Below, one piece after another: positions 46,101 to 56,602 of a DNA stretch of 64,000 nucleotides (positions are counted from its first letter, which is position 1; every line of letters begins with the position of its first letter). The notes under the pieces were generated by a model that saw only the letters and a program-made list of their open reading frames with translations, was not told the DNA's origin and ran no database searches. The stretch is from Phoronis australis (Eukaryota; Phoronida; Phoronidae). Made by a program: the position numbers and the translations under genes. The stretch covers positions 1,533,759 through 1,597,758 of the forward strand of contig NMRA01000019.1 of the NCBI GenBank assembly GCA_002633005.1, written 5' to 3'.

Positions 46101-48124
46101 TGTCACCCATTCTTTGTTGCATGTCCTATTATTCAACATTACAATATGGTGTGATATGGCTACATATATTTCACAATTCTTTAGATGTCCACGAGTTTGG
46201 GTAATTATTTAAATTGTGTGTTGTTGAAAATGTAGCTAGGACTATCTGGATTGTCCAATACATCCAGAAAACTAACAGCCCATTTGAGCAGTGTTTTAAA
46301 AGTCCAGTGTATTATAAGCAGATTCTTCATTTGCATGGCGATGTCGCATAATGTCAATCTATGTCCTCGTTTCTTGAACACATGAGCGTTGACATGTCTT
46401 ACATTTGTGGCAACACATTTTCATCATGTTTTCTGTGTCACTCTGGGCATGTATAGCATTTTGTGTTTCTTTTGTAGGAGTTACAGGCACTTGGACAGCG
46501 ACTGATTCCACTGAAGTCAAAATTAAACAGTTACCATGACTTACCTCCTGTGAGTGTTTCTTGTAACCGTTGCCAGTTGTAATAATCGTAACAATTTGAA
46601 TGCTGGAATCAAGCATTAGATTTTGTCACAATGGGCCATTGGAGGGCATTAGAAACCCCTGTGACTGAATTTCGTAGCTCATTTGTTGTGGAGGTAGCCA
46701 ATGTTTTCCCTCATAGTCATTTTTATTTGCAATTTTTGGTAGGTTCACAGTCTGCTTTATTACAGAGATATTGGCCAATCCTAAGGATGATGTCTGCTCA
46801 GTTTGTTAAGCAACTTGAAAAGCATGTTACACTTTTTTGAATCACTGATTACCATAGAAACTTCACATCCACTTCAAAACAGTTACGTGCCTGTAATGGT
46901 TAACTTGGTGTACTTAGGAACATGAAGCAAAGCAAATCTTATTATCCAGAAGTTTGCTTTTGTTCAACTTGTTTAAGCCGTGTACAACTTACTATTTACT
47001 AAATCAATTTTGAGCTTGCCGCTTTGTGTTGCCTCCACATGCCTAATCCAACATGGCAAAGTTCCTAGATAAAACTCTCAGGTCTCTGAAACTTAGGCTC
47101 GTTGTTTGAACGGAAATTTTGGAATATCTTGCAAGCTCCGCGGTGCCCGAATGCCCCTTGAAGGCACAATAGCAGGCACAAGGGGTCGTGGCCACTTCTT
47201 GAGGCAGATGAAGATGATCAGATAGGTACGGTATTTGTTGAAGGTTCGGTTATTATTTGTTTACTTCCTGTGGTATTTTGAATGCACAGTTTTTTGTGGC
47301 GTGGCGACTTCGTGGCGATCTGGGATTTTTCCAAGTTGCTAAGCAAAATTTGAGGTCATTAAATCGAGCCCTGCAATTAATTTATTTACTTTATGCTATT
47401 ACTGTATTAGACAGATACTTTTATCCAGTACATGTCACTATTGCAGGATTTGTCCTTGGCAAAGCTTAAGATAGAGGAAACAAGACAACACTTGGTAAGG
47501 CCTCTGTGACGTAATGATTAATTGTAAGATGTACTTTCCATTGCAACAAGTGATTGTTTACATGCATTCGTCTCTCTTTGTGTAAAGCCAACATTAAAGA
47601 CTTCTTTTCATTTGTGTTTCTGCGGAAACAAGTAAGTTTTGTTTTCTTCCAAACAATGGATAAACTATGAGCCAAATAAAAATATGGTTTCAATCGTGAC
47701 ATTATTGTTATTTTGGAATCAGGAGCCTAATAGATGTACCCTGAATTAAAAACAGCAGGCTTAACCAATAAAAATTTGATTTTAAATCCCTCATTAAGTT
47801 TTTTGATTTAAGTAAATCAGTCTTCAGCCTGCTTCATAATCAATTCAGAAGTGATTTATTGGCTTTAGAATAGCTTAAACACAATACTTCATTTAGTGTA
47901 GACCATTCGTGCTTTTGCAAGTTTGTATCAATAACCAGCCATGTGACACCAACCGTTTGGAAGTTGTCACCCTCTCAGATAGAATGATTTTCCAAGCAAA
48001 GATATCTCCGTTAATCCAGCAGTGAGTAGCCTAAACTAGTAATTATTATCATAGAATGCTCAAACATTTGCAGGCTGCCCTGGAGAGGGAGCTGTCGAAA
48101 CACATAGACATGATGCACATGTGA
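31112..48124 (+). CDS. HAUS1: HAUS augmin-like complex subunit 1, nine exons
   Basis: Coding is join(31112..31153, 31234..31408, 35843..35975, 36933..37067, 40067..40190, 41926..41991, 46478..46549, 47447..47494, 48074..48124). The sum is 846 bases, 281 residues; human HAUS1 has 278. All junctions are GT-AG and keep frame. The product is a mostly helical coiled-coil protein of the augmin complex, which recruits gamma-tubulin to spindle microtubules and supports branching nucleation (family knowledge). Landmarks lined up with the human protein from memory: 'VREWL' near the N-terminus, 'QPQYEIGERPLEIL', 'IIEDLKRKTEEY', 'LRGILNQLGLLPSSL', 'FLQSKSREYRHQI', 'ALGQRLIPLKSKLNSYHDLP', 'SLAKLKIEETRQHL' and 'ELSKHIDMMHM' at the end. 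Exons 2-9 are secure; exon 1 is a proposal. Introns hold several mobile elements and a minisatellite. Confidence 0.9.
31234..31408 (+). CDS. HAUS1: HAUS1 exon 2
   Basis: Residues 15-72 plus one base. It contains VREWLSTLF, QPQYEIGERPLEILDLL and IIEDLKRKTEEYRVE, matching the human N-terminal region. The donor is AAG|GTTCAG at 31409; the earlier GTAGAA at 31402 would break the phase to exon 3, which begins with two bases of a split Ala codon. Confidence 0.88.
31409..35842. other. HAUS1 intron 2 with degenerate repeats
   Basis: 4.4-kb intron. At about 32215-32640 three diverged units follow each other, each with 'tttc(t/c)ggatgatat', 'gaagggattga(t/c)ggatttc', 'acacaaaggtgtg(t/a)' and 'atatcaatg(c/t)gc'. 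Around 33160-33240 is a C-rich 'cacgaccccctcaaccca' stretch. 33445-33520 holds two copies of a 36-bp unit ('gcagtgta(t/a)tcgtct'). Open frames here (for example 31787-32227 and the minus-strand 33776-33315) look accidental. Confidence 0.5.
35843..35975 (+). CDS. HAUS1: HAUS1 exon 3
   Basis: Residues 74-116 with split codons at both ends. Acceptor CTCTTGTCCAG, donor ACAAG|GTAGGA. It reads FRLRGILNQLGLLPSSLSQS and a following ALQLDIRNTSET segment, the counterpart of the human YLQDLL...NLSS...AVALETKDTS region. Confidence 0.88.
36001..36695. repeat. 20-bp minisatellite of about 35 units in HAUS1 intron 3
   Basis: A unit close to 'cgtgtgctcgtgctatatcg' repeats every 20 bases from shortly after the exon 3 donor to 36695. 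Units vary at a few fixed positions (tat/gat/tgt, gcg/acg/gtg). Because 20 is not a multiple of 3, all three plus-strand frames read the same 20-residue periodic peptide (RVCSCYIACARAISLVLVLY-like), which explains four long open frames. None is a gene. Confidence 0.95.
36933..37067 (+). CDS. HAUS1: HAUS1 exon 4
   Basis: Residues 118-161. Acceptor CACATTGCAG, donor GCGCAA|GTATGA. It encodes a basic, helical stretch (YLLGMRKLSKSVMDVV, then RRRAEQRAYTLLLSRTK) corresponding to the human central coiled coil. The last two bases AA join G of exon 5 as Lys. Confidence 0.85.
37738..37781. repeat. short TAGTAG-type microsatellite at the LINE 3' end
   Basis: 'gacttagtagtagacttagt' continuing to 'attagtagtagtgac' directly abuts the 3' side of the minus-strand LINE. 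On the element's own strand it is an (ACTACT)n-like tail, as some non-LTR elements carry instead of poly-A. Confidence 0.6.
37780..39040 (-). mobile_element. 5'-truncated non-LTR retrotransposon (reverse transcriptase C-terminal part), broken
   Basis: Minus strand, read from 39027 towards 37780: 'KEVPSYKYLGCILDQHLDFK', 'SEDSGRALGKICSTFRDKNL', 'FKTLFNSCVAPI'; then from 38550 'RFYLGVNRFTATHAVCGDMG', 'LHLWNKLV', 'KKVFLWDYYV', 'KPKLRTYILFKHEF'; then near 38030 'VEDEVHFMFDCSLYN' and near 37880 'FAKYIKSVFELRNRR'. This is the usual order at the end of a jockey/CR1-type LINE ORF2, after the polymerase core. Stops and frameshifts are present and the polymerase catalytic core is absent, so the copy is dead. 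It lies antisense in HAUS1 intron 4. Confidence 0.85.
40067..40190 (+). CDS. HAUS1: HAUS1 exon 5
   Basis: Residues 163-203. Acceptor CATGTAG|G; donor CACCAG|GTACTA in phase 0. Reads ALQASDEQASYQNPEIEQRA, then KQASFLQSKSREYRHQIQHH, which matches the human NMDFLKAKSEEFRFGI segment at the expected distance. Confidence 0.88.
40219..40413. repeat. exact triplication of a 65-bp unit
   Basis: Three copies at 40219, 40284 and 40349 show no differences that I can see. Each includes the palindrome 'gttcatattgtatatgaac'. It starts 28 bases after the HAUS1 exon 5 donor. The identity suggests a recent event, or possibly an assembly artefact. Confidence 0.95.
41926..41991 (+). CDS. HAUS1: HAUS1 exon 6, with a duplicated acceptor upstream
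   Basis: Residues 204-225 (AQLEKTGLNPQIRHEALCHR, YE), donor GAG|GTCAGT. It is equivalent to the human EEQLSARGMDASLSHQSLVA region. A 20-base phrase ending in the acceptor (atctgtttattctaggctca) is duplicated: 41885-41904 and 41911-41930. Only the downstream AG keeps the frame; the upstream one adds 26 bases and meets TAG after 11 codons. Confidence 0.88.
42118..45596. mobile_element. 3.48-kb TIR transposon with TTAA target site duplication, in HAUS1 intron 6
   Basis: The left end reads TTAA-GAGGCAGTCCATATAAAAAC and the right end, reverse-complemented, TTAA-GAGTGACTCCATATAAAAAC. The inverted similarity continues inwards ('ccaacaggtaga/ccagtaga', then 'gtctatac'), about 50 bases in all. TTAA stands directly outside both ends (42114-42117, 45597-45600). 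TTAA duplications are typical of piggyBac and Kolobok superfamilies; the GAG terminus and lack of a piggyBac-like protein make Kolobok-like the better guess (inference). The interior carries the broken plus-strand protein at 43044-44215. The TIRs have diverged, so the insertion is old. Confidence 0.85.
43044..44215 (+). pseudogene. broken transposase-like / C2H2 protein inside the TTAA element
   Basis: Pieces of one protein family lie in order. A start context 'MADDVDGPS' is at 43044. 43249-43692 gives 'NAGCYHSAPLLL', 'RYDFSESQNGKDLCDRKIAP', 'LKEALLSSGRVKGCYVYAF' and 'GIHVWKSFHVDDGK'. 43730-43849 gives a C2H2-like finger whose second Cys is Tyr (C-x4-Y...H-x5-H). 43981-44211 gives 'KRSTRFSSKVKNFLTNIFDE' and a final 'LSESQIGGFF'. 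From memory, multi-copy relatives in fish and invertebrates have Ser-Asp-Asn-Ala-Gly-Cys-Tyr-His at the first motif; here the Asp is Gly, and stops and frameshifts separate the pieces. Its place between TIRs supports a role as the element's own protein, probably with an RNase H-like fold (inference). Confidence 0.7.
46478..46549 (+). CDS. HAUS1: HAUS1 exon 7
   Basis: Residues 226-249. Acceptor TTCTTTTGTAG, donor CCT|GTGAGT, phase 0. 'ELQALGQRLIPLKSKLNSYH' then DLPP matches human 'KLARLKQQTIPLKKKLESYL' DLMP, the clearest single match of the gene. Confidence 0.92.
47447..47494 (+). CDS. HAUS1: HAUS1 exon 8
   Basis: Residues 250-265 (DLSLAKLKIEETRQHL). Acceptor CACTATTGCAG, donor TTG|GTAAGG. 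Matches human NPSLAQVKIEEAKREL. Confidence 0.92.
48074..48124 (+). CDS. HAUS1: HAUS1 exon 9 (last)
   Basis: Residues 266-281 (AALERELSKHIDMMHM) and TGA at 48122-48124. Acceptor ACATTTGCAG. The end matches human DSIEAELTRRVDMMEL, including length. No polyadenylation signal close by could be fixed. Confidence 0.92.
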   Translation, partial: AALERELSKHIDMMHM

Positions 48125-48129
48125 GGACG

Positions 48130-50200
48130 TTAATCAACATCTGCTGTGTGAAGAAATTGTAAAGGTGGACACTTCAAAAAGCTGTCAAATCAGCAGAATT
48201 CCTTCTGTCTCTGGTTGCGTCACCTCATGTTCACGGTGTTTACGTTGGTACTGGCAGGGAAAAAATAGGAAGCTGATGGCTATTACTGTAAAGTGCTCAG
48301 ACATGTGTACTTTTTCAGGAAAATCCATTTCTGTGTAGTAGCTTTGCATTATCTCCACTAACTGAGTCACATTCATGGTGAGAATGTGCTCTCCTGTGAA
48401 CTTATGGCTGAAGAAAAACGTGTTCAGTCTAGTGGTAAACACCTGTTGGAGTTGTAGCCTAAATCATCAAAATTACTCGCTTAGTATTCAGTGCCTCATT
48501 GAATTGGAATGTTGAAGAGAAGATTAATTCCAGCACTTTGCAATGAAGCATTACAAAGTAATAGATGTTTAAGTTAAATAATGGACCACCTGCTTCTGTT
48601 TTTTTTTTTTAGCAAACTTACTTTCATTTAATACCGAGATGCATACCCCTCCCTTTGTGTTCTTGGACAGTGTGTTCAAACTGGGAGCAAGCTGAAAATA
48701 CACTATTTATTTTTTATTTGTATTATTTATTTTAATAATTTATCTTTTTCTGTTTATGCACACACACGCACGCACACACACTTTAATTTGGCTGTACTCT
48801 TTCTTGTATACATGTACATATTTCATTGAAGACACGACTTTGATCTGTTTTTACTAGTTTAATTTCAGTTCTTTCAAACTTTGATGCTACAGATTTTACC
48901 ATTAACTAAGAGAAATTGTCTTCTGGAATTTAAAAATATAATTAATTGACATGCTCTGCAGAAGTGAAGTTTTGAAAATGTATTATATGGATGATAAAAT
49001 ACACGTTTTCAAGTTCAATATTACAAGGCAATCTATCTTGCAAAAGTGAGGTCGATGCCCTGGCCAGCGCCCTAAAGGACAAATCAAGCACTGGTGGTTG
49101 ACAAAGTTTTTCTTGAATTTTCTCCATGATTCGCTGTGATTCTTCTCAGGACTGTCCCTTGGCCATAGTTCATCCCTGAAGCCCGCAAATCATTAAGGAT
49201 AGTGTGCCCAAACCCTCGCTTCTTGCAGCCCTAAATTGGCACAGTGCATTTAAGCTCTCAGTTTAATGTTACTGGAACAGAGTTTGGTGAACGTGACAGT
49301 TAAATTAAAATTTAACTGAATTATTTTGTATCGAAACACTGTGTAGATTGGGGAATTGCGATCTCTAAAGTCATGTGTTCTAGCCACTTAACTAGTTGCA
49401 ATGGTGGAAAAATCATCGGTGTGCAAGACTTCTTATTCCGAAAAGTTTAGTTTGAAGATTAAAAACAGTTTTAAACCTTGTGGGGACTCATAAAATCTTG
49501 TCCATCTTCTAATCAGAGACCGTTATTGGATTCATTGATTTCATACGTCTTTCAACACAGATATTCCACCTATCAACAGGTAGCTATTTACTGATGTCGA
49601 GCAGCGAGCATATTTCCCGTTTAATTTTGTTATGCAGCACTGTTTTCAACGGTCACATTGATTGATTACTGGTACGAAATGATATTTCAACAAGTCTCGG
49701 ACTCTAGAGATTGTCTTCATATTTCTGAAATATCCCATACTAAAAATGTTACAAAGACCCACGCATTTTTATTCACACTACACTCATAGTCTGCAAATGT
49801 AATTATTAATTGTAAACTAATGTTTTCATAATATGCAATAAGACCGTAACGAAAACCGTTTGTTAAGAATTGATTAATCTATTCGGGAACATGCAGGAAT
49901 CGGCCCTGTGTTCGATTTTTTTGATTCAAGATTCCGTTTGGAAAACACGCTTAATCTAAACAATTAAGCAAACTGATCTGGTACTTGTTATGGTCACCTG
50001 TACAGCACGTGTTTTCGAGAGCCTCAGCTTTTAGGAAATAAGTTAACTTTCACATTATAAAAACAGGGGAAGCACAAAAGCGAAGCTTTTTACGAGACCA
50101 TGTGACTCCCGCATAGACAGCGGTACGATTCACGAATCTTGCGTTTGATAAACAGATATGAAACTGTTTTATCTCTAATTGATATCTCTATGATGTCGAT
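48130..50200. other. HAUS1 3' flank; no further gene recognised
   Basis: AT-rich, with a T/A-rich low-complexity stretch near 48700-48740 and a short interrupted CA run at 48762-48781. Open frames are short and unassigned. Confidence 0.45.
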
Positions 50201-50207
50201 AATGTTT

Positions 50208-50663
50208 ATTGGCGGATTTCAGAAGCGTATACATGATTTTGAGTTATGGGGGACCAGTAATAAGCAGAATTTCGGCAAATGCGCGCACCCAGCCTAAAGT
50301 GTAGGGGTGCAGGGACCTCAAATTTTAGGTTTGCGAACCTTTTGACAAAAAAAAAACGGTAAACGGGGTTTCTTCAGGGCCTATGCATTATTTATTCAGC
50401 CCCCGAGCCACCCTGATTGCGCATGTGCTAGTCAGCAATTCGCACCCGAACTGCCAAATGGTATCTGGGGTACAATTTTAGGGAGCCATGGCCCCTTTGC
50501 CCCCCTAAATCCGCCACTGGATTTAGAAGAGGGTCATGTCCCCCTAAAAGTATCCCATATTCCATTTGGCAGTTCGGGGCTGCGGATGTTTAACGGGAAA
50601 ACTCCCGGCTAATACTCCGGCTGCCATGGTCCCCTCTAACTCAAACTCCTGGATCCGCCCTTG
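50208..50663. mobile_element. two short CAGxGGCGGAT-ended elements, head to head
   Basis: 50208-50519 is a relative of the 56288-56602 element in the same orientation. They share 'catgattttgagtta(t/a)ggggg', 'agaatttcggca(a/c)atgcgcgc', 'cggtaaacggggttt', 'tgctagtcagcaattcgcac' and the end 'taaatccgccactg'. Directly after it, 50520-50663 holds a shorter copy in the opposite orientation ('ccatttggcagttcgggg', 'ctcctggatccgccc'). Both are non-coding and probably MITE-like. Confidence 0.75.
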
Positions 50664-51201
50664 ATTATGTATTTCAAACGGGATACCTTTCGTCTGAAAA
50701 TTCTTGAAGCCTTAATGATAAAAACTGAAACTCCTGACAAAAATTTCCAAAGTACTCGGTTCCATCGTACCTTGTCGTTAGATGTATAATGTCCATCTTT
50801 GCAATACCAATGTATTGCATTTACTTTTCCAACATTTTACAGTAGCTTAGTTCGCGTGACAATTCCTTCTGATTTTGCGCCCTTTTATATCGTACCTAAT
50901 TTTATACCACATGAGCACGGGCAACAATCGCATGTTTAGCAAAGGGCATTGCACCGACAATTATACACTATGAAAACTAAGACGCATAATTTCCATAAAA
51001 ACGATATTTTAATTCAGTGAAATTTTTCTCTCGTGTTCTCTCACTTGTAAATCACCGATATCCAATTTGAATGCAGGTGTCGTGTGGTCGGGATCCTTTG
51101 ACTTGAGCATTATAGTCAGTTACTAGTGGTAACCTACTTGAGCAGACGATATATTCCCGTTCCGAAGCTTAGCGTGATAAAATGTGTAGTAAGCTATAAC
51201 A

Positions 51202-51420
51202 GTGGCGGATCTAGGATATCACAAGGGGGCCAACATTTTGTCCGGCTGTAAGCATTTGAACCACGATTGTAGATGCGCATAGCACCGAATGGGGGAGGTC
51301 GCTCAGGAAATTTTTCTGTTTTTACCTCTAAAAATCAAGCATTTTCCTTGATTCCTGAAGTATTATCCAAGAAAAAAAGGTAAAAAAAACACAGAGAACG
51401 TGTCAAAGAGGAAAAACTGA
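51202..51420 (+). mobile_element. fragment with CAGTGGCGGATC terminus
   Basis: 'cagtggcggatctaggatat' followed by 'aagggggcc' has the same terminal motif as the elements at 13130, 56288 and 62534. The opposite end was not found, so the extent is approximate. Confidence 0.5.
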
Positions 51421-51423
51421 ACG

Positions 51424-51492
51424 TACCAAAGACTCGCACTCACGACCTGGCGGATAGAGAGCGCGTGCGTTACCACTACACCACCACGATTT
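51424..51492 (-). repeat. tRNA-like SINE head
   Basis: Minus strand reads 'ggtggtgtagtggtaacgc' (box A) and, about 35 bases later, 'ggtcgtgagtgcgagtc' (box B-like). This matches the promoter half of tRNA-derived SINEs. The acceptor stem does not close, so a functional tRNA is unlikely. Confidence 0.5.
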
Positions 51493-51499
51493 AACTACT

Positions 51500-54400
51500 T
51501 ATACTAAAAGACCTACTTGTTTATGGTCCACAGCGTTTGCGTGCGAAACCTACTTTTCGTAATGCTTATTACACATTTTATATTTTTGCCATGAATTCTT
51601 AACAAATTTGTCGTATTTAAAATAGTCTTCAAATGCCCAAAAAACCAAATCCGTTTTTCGTGTTGGCAATAATGACGGGATCGTTTTGGAAATCGTCTTA
51701 GGATAAGGTTTGACAAAGAGAGTATTGCGAGTTTCTGAGTGATTCACTAAAGCTTCGATTAAAATTCACATCTTACCAGCAGCTTCTGTTTTCTCATCGT
51801 CACTCAGGTTCCATTCTCTTTAAAAAATGAAGTAAATTTTCTTCATTGCACAGTGGAGCGTGTAACTTTTTTGGATATAACATTCTAGGTGATGCAACTT
51901 GTGCATTTACTTTGCAAATAATAGACGATGTTAGGTGCAAAACCGCACGGCCTTTCAACAAATCGGCTCCTTAATGCACCCGTAACAATAAATACAACAC
52001 GTATCTACGTGTGCAAAGGCATATGTATGTGTAGTTTATTCGAGTAAACTGTGCGCCGGCCCTTGTAACAATACGGCAGACAATTAAAGTAAGGTAGCAC
52101 AAGAGTAAACCTGGGAATTGAACACTGACCCCGCCTCCTTTTATTTTAATTCCATAATCACGAATACATTTACGATTACGTCACACATCGATTTGGTATT
52201 CCATCGGCATCGTGAGGATGAATGTGTCTACAATTGGTGCCGCACGCTCTCTTTCAGGAAGACGATAAGATCACTATAAAAGGGGTAAGCCAAGCGAACA
52301 TGAAACCCTGACTCAATTTTATACTGAACACACCAGGACATAACCTTAACGCTTTACATGTATTTGTTGTTTCAAGATGATTGCTCAAAGAATACAAAAA
52401 ATGCGCTCAGTTTAAACGTTTCGACTGTTACCATAGTCACAGACGAATGGAGCTAAGGACCGCCGCGTACTCGGTAACCAACGCTTTAGAAACCTAACCC
52501 TTTCTTAACATATGAGCCGTTTACTGTGTACATGTAAACATGCCTTGCTTGTATGCACCTATTGTTGGAATAAAACCATAAGATTTTTTGATCGCGCTAC
52601 CGTCTGCAAAACAGTTGATCTGAGATATCGAAAGCGAATGCTGTGTTTAGTACCTACCTTTCTTGCTTTCCGATGTAAGTATATTTTCACAAGAACATCT
52701 TGCCATATTCTGCTACGTTTTTATATATTTTTGGCAAAACCAGGTTACAGACTCGGTAAAAGTATAAATTATATGACGGCTTGCGTCATTATTATGCCAG
52801 ACAACCTGAAGAACGGAATGCATAGACTGTGGCGCTCTCGCTGTTTCCTTTAATTTTGTTTTCCACTCCTTGTGAAAACCCTGGAACATAGGCAAACCTG
52901 GGTTTGCGATGGTGCGAAACTCAGGAGGAATGAGAACAGTAATTCTATTGGAACAGTGAATAGTTATGGAAAATGAGATACATGTACGGTTATTTATGTT
53001 TTTTATTAAAACCCTCATTTGACAGTAATATCTCGCGTTTGTACTTCTAAGTATGCTAGCCATCAAGATACGCATGTAAAAAAAATACTCTACACGTTGT
53101 AATTATTTATGCGCGCACCCAGTCTTGCAAATTGGGGGCTCGAATTTTTGTGAATGTGGATCTGTTGCTAAGACTCACGGGGTGCGTTCAGAACTACTTT
53201 TGTAAATCAGTACTGTTTTTTGTGTTTCCCTTGTTTACTACAAGGCTATACATCTTAACTCAGTAAAAGTATATGCTGTGCATTTTATGAAAGTAGAAAG
53301 CCTGTAGAATTTGATACCTCATTTTATGCCGCTGCAATTGTCTTTGAGTAAAATGCAGTTTGCACAAATTGGGTATTTTTCAATCCAAATCCCCTGGTAC
53401 GCAGTAGTAACGCACGGGACTGTACCCAGCGGTAAAACTTTTGGCTGCGTAGATTCATGTAGTTCTTATGCGATGAATGTCTCTGATATGCTAAAGCGTA
53501 GTGTGGTTTGCACTGATGATCACCTAAAGTCGACCAAATATCAAAATTTTGTACTATATACCTTAATTTTGTATGCCAATGCACCCCATAAACATTGCAC
53601 TTTGCAATAACATAACTCAGCTTCCGTAAAGGCTTGACATGGTTTGCATATGAACTTTGGTGTAAAGCCGACATGAAAAATGCGCCTTACTTGTGCAATA
53701 TCATTTTCAAATTAGTGCAAGTTGCTCATTTCGTTCTTTGTGTACGCTGTCATGCACCGGTATTGTGACAGATTGTGTCAACAAAAAGGCCGTATTTTTT
53801 GTTCGCTTCACTTCGCTTACCACAGTATGCAGACCTATTCCCATATAAGCCATTGTCAGTAGCTCTTCTCGGGTGCGTTACGTGATCATCTCTGTGTGGA
53901 TAGCTTTATTTCAATGTCCTACAATTCGAAATGTCCTGCATTTTAAGTTGCTCATTAATATAACTATTTGTGAGCTATACTTATTTAACACATTGAGCCT
54001 ATTTTCATTTACTGGTCAAGACTCCTTCAGACTGAAGTCTCATACATGTCAGCATAGTTTCCGATAGTAAAGTTTCTCGGACACAAGCAAATGTATTTCT
54101 CACCAATTTAGCTTTCATCCACCATGGGTGCAGGTGAGCAGGCAGCAACCGATCGTAGATACAGTATATTTTTTGTCGCTGAGCAGCAACACCGCAATAC
54201 TACAACGGATCACCATATTGAAGAAAGGTGTATGTACATGTATAGCCGACCTAAAGAACTTTTCTTATTCACAACATGATCACAAAACAAACGTATGAGA
54301 TTCACTGAATGCACCCGTACTAAATACCTCAAAACTGCAGGCAAACCTGTGCGTAGTTCAATAGCTGTCTCGCGACGAGAAAAAAAAACTCAACTTGAAA

Positions 54401-56280
54401 GTCGCGTGGTCTCATTTAATATGCATGGCTATATATTGCGTAAATGCGCAAGATCTTGTTTTACTAGCGAGATATTATAACGTTATTGAACACTACCCTG
54501 TCTTACCCCAAGAAATTAATTGGTGGGGGAGTGTGCAACATTGCCCGCTGTTCTTAATAAATTAACAGACTGAACAACGCCACTTACGGTAGAGTCAAGT
54601 ATTATAAACAATCCTTCAATAAACACCCGTCTCAAATAAGTGGCATGGGATGAAAGCCAGCTAAAAAGCCCGGTTGTTATATAAGCGTCAGGTATCAAAT
54701 AACCCCCGTAGGCGGTAATTCAAGCCTGTTCGCTGTTGTTCTTGATAGTTGAGGCCCACTGCAACTACATGGAAGCCTACATAAAGGTATGGAAAATAAT
54801 TAATAGATTTTGTTGCAAGTGTCAGAGATCACACAGCACGGCAATTGTTACTAAAACATGCAAACACCTATCCCCCATTCGTCTGGATATGGTTGCCAAG
54901 TGAAACGAAAACTGTTCAGAACAATTTTTGTTTATAAAAAGCTTTCAAAGAAATCAAACCGATGGTAACATAACAGCCATCAGTAAATGAGCAAAACATT
55001 TCATGGTTGAAAAAGCTTCGGGTTTTAAATAATCGCCCGTTTTGGAATGACTGCTGGTAAAAATAATCGTGGCAGAAATTAGTGCTCGGAGCTAATACAT
55101 GTAGGCGACATTACAGTATTTCAGGTATTTATCGGCCTTCTAGTTTCGCTGTTGTCTATTAAGAGTAAAGCAAATGTAAATGTGTTACTTGCAGTTGTTT
55201 ACACAGTAATGATTAGGGTGACCTATGTTTGAGCCAGACTTTCCGCTTATAAAACAATGGTTGTTACTAAAGTGATTTTTTCACCGTGTTGAGTCTTTTC
55301 GTTAACAAAATATGTACGCGTGCTGTCGTCATTTCAAAGAATATGTGAACCCTTTTCACACGTTCTTGCATTCTTGTCAGCTTATGACGTTTGTTCTATC
55401 TACGCTGGGTACACGTCTGTCTATAAACGATTTTGATTATACAAGTAACGTCCATGCACACTTTTTCGGTGACCCAAAGCTTGAGAAAATTTGGGAAATG
55501 TAGCCTTTAATAAGTATATCTTCAAATTTAATCTCCAGTTCTAAATACGAGGTTTACAAAAAGTTTTCGCCGTTTAAACACCCTCGGTGCACGACTGTTA
55601 TTCATTTGTCGTCATAGAAAACACGTGCACAGCGGCAAAATATTCGACATGCCTGATAAATGATCCAAGATTTCGTGTAAAAAATAATGGCGTTTGGTCA
55701 GTTTATATGTATTTTTCAACGCTTTACTTTGCTCTCTTAATAAGAATGGAGGGAATATATGCAATTATGTTTAATCACCAGTTTCTGTAACTTCACGTCA
55801 ATGATTTTTTTTAAATTATGTGATTTCACTACGAAATATTTATCAATGTGGTGTCACATTGTCTCCGGGGTTATTTTTAGTTCAGCAATAAATGTACATG
55901 TATGTTTACAATTCTTCAAGAACATTTAGAATGTTGGTACTATGCAGTTCTATATTTCACCACTGTGTAGCGCCCAAATAAAATTTGAAAAGTGTCTCTA
56001 ATTTGTATCTGAGTGTGATAAAATAGTGTGTTCAACGAAAGTTGTAACATATGGACTATTATTTGCAGTATTACTCCTTAACGACATCTAATTTCACCGT
56101 TTTCCAATATCTTATAAATATTCCATGCCCGAGTTGCCGATCAGTTCAGTGAATTCCATGGATATGTGCCAGTTTAAGCGTGGTCATATTTAATTTGACA
56201 TGTAAATACAACAAACCTGCTATCCAAAGTCGTCACAAAGTGTTTTTAAAAGCCCCTCGTGGCCTGTAGCGCACAACTTA
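51500..56280. other. no gene recognised
   Basis: Nearly 4.8 kb of AT-rich DNA with frames below 121 codons, none with a known domain. A small piece at 53106-53160 ('gcgcgcacccagtcttgcaaa', 'gggggctcgaatttttg') resembles the inside of the 56.3-kb element. Confidence 0.4.
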
Positions 56281-56287
56281 CTGTGAA

Positions 56288-56602
56288 CAGGGGCGGATCC
56301 ATGATTTTGAGTTAAGGGGGCCAGGGCACAGGAAAAACCAGAATTTCGGCACATGCGCGCGCCCAGCCTAAACTGTAGGGATGCAGGGGTCTCGCATTTT
56401 TGGGTTTGCGGATCTTATTACTAAAAAAACGGTAAACGGGGTTTGTTCAAGGTCGATGGATTGTGCATTCGCGCCCCGAGCCCCCCCTGGATGCGCGCAT
56501 ATGCTAGTCAGCAATTCGCACCCCGAACTGCCACATGATATCTGGGAGAATTTAAAGGGGGCATGTCCCTCTTGCCCCCCCCCCCCCCTAAATCCGCCTC
56601 TG
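56288..56602 (+). mobile_element. 315-bp MITE-like element with 5-bp target duplication GTGAA
   Basis: Ends CAGGGGCGGATCCA...TAAATCCGCCTCTG are imperfect inverted repeats, and GTGAA stands directly on both sides (56283-56287, 56603-56607). A 14-base poly-C lies near the right end (56575-56588). It is non-coding; the open frame across it is accidental. The terminus beginning CAG is seen in hAT-like families, but those usually make 8-bp duplications, so the superfamily is open. Confidence 0.75.
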
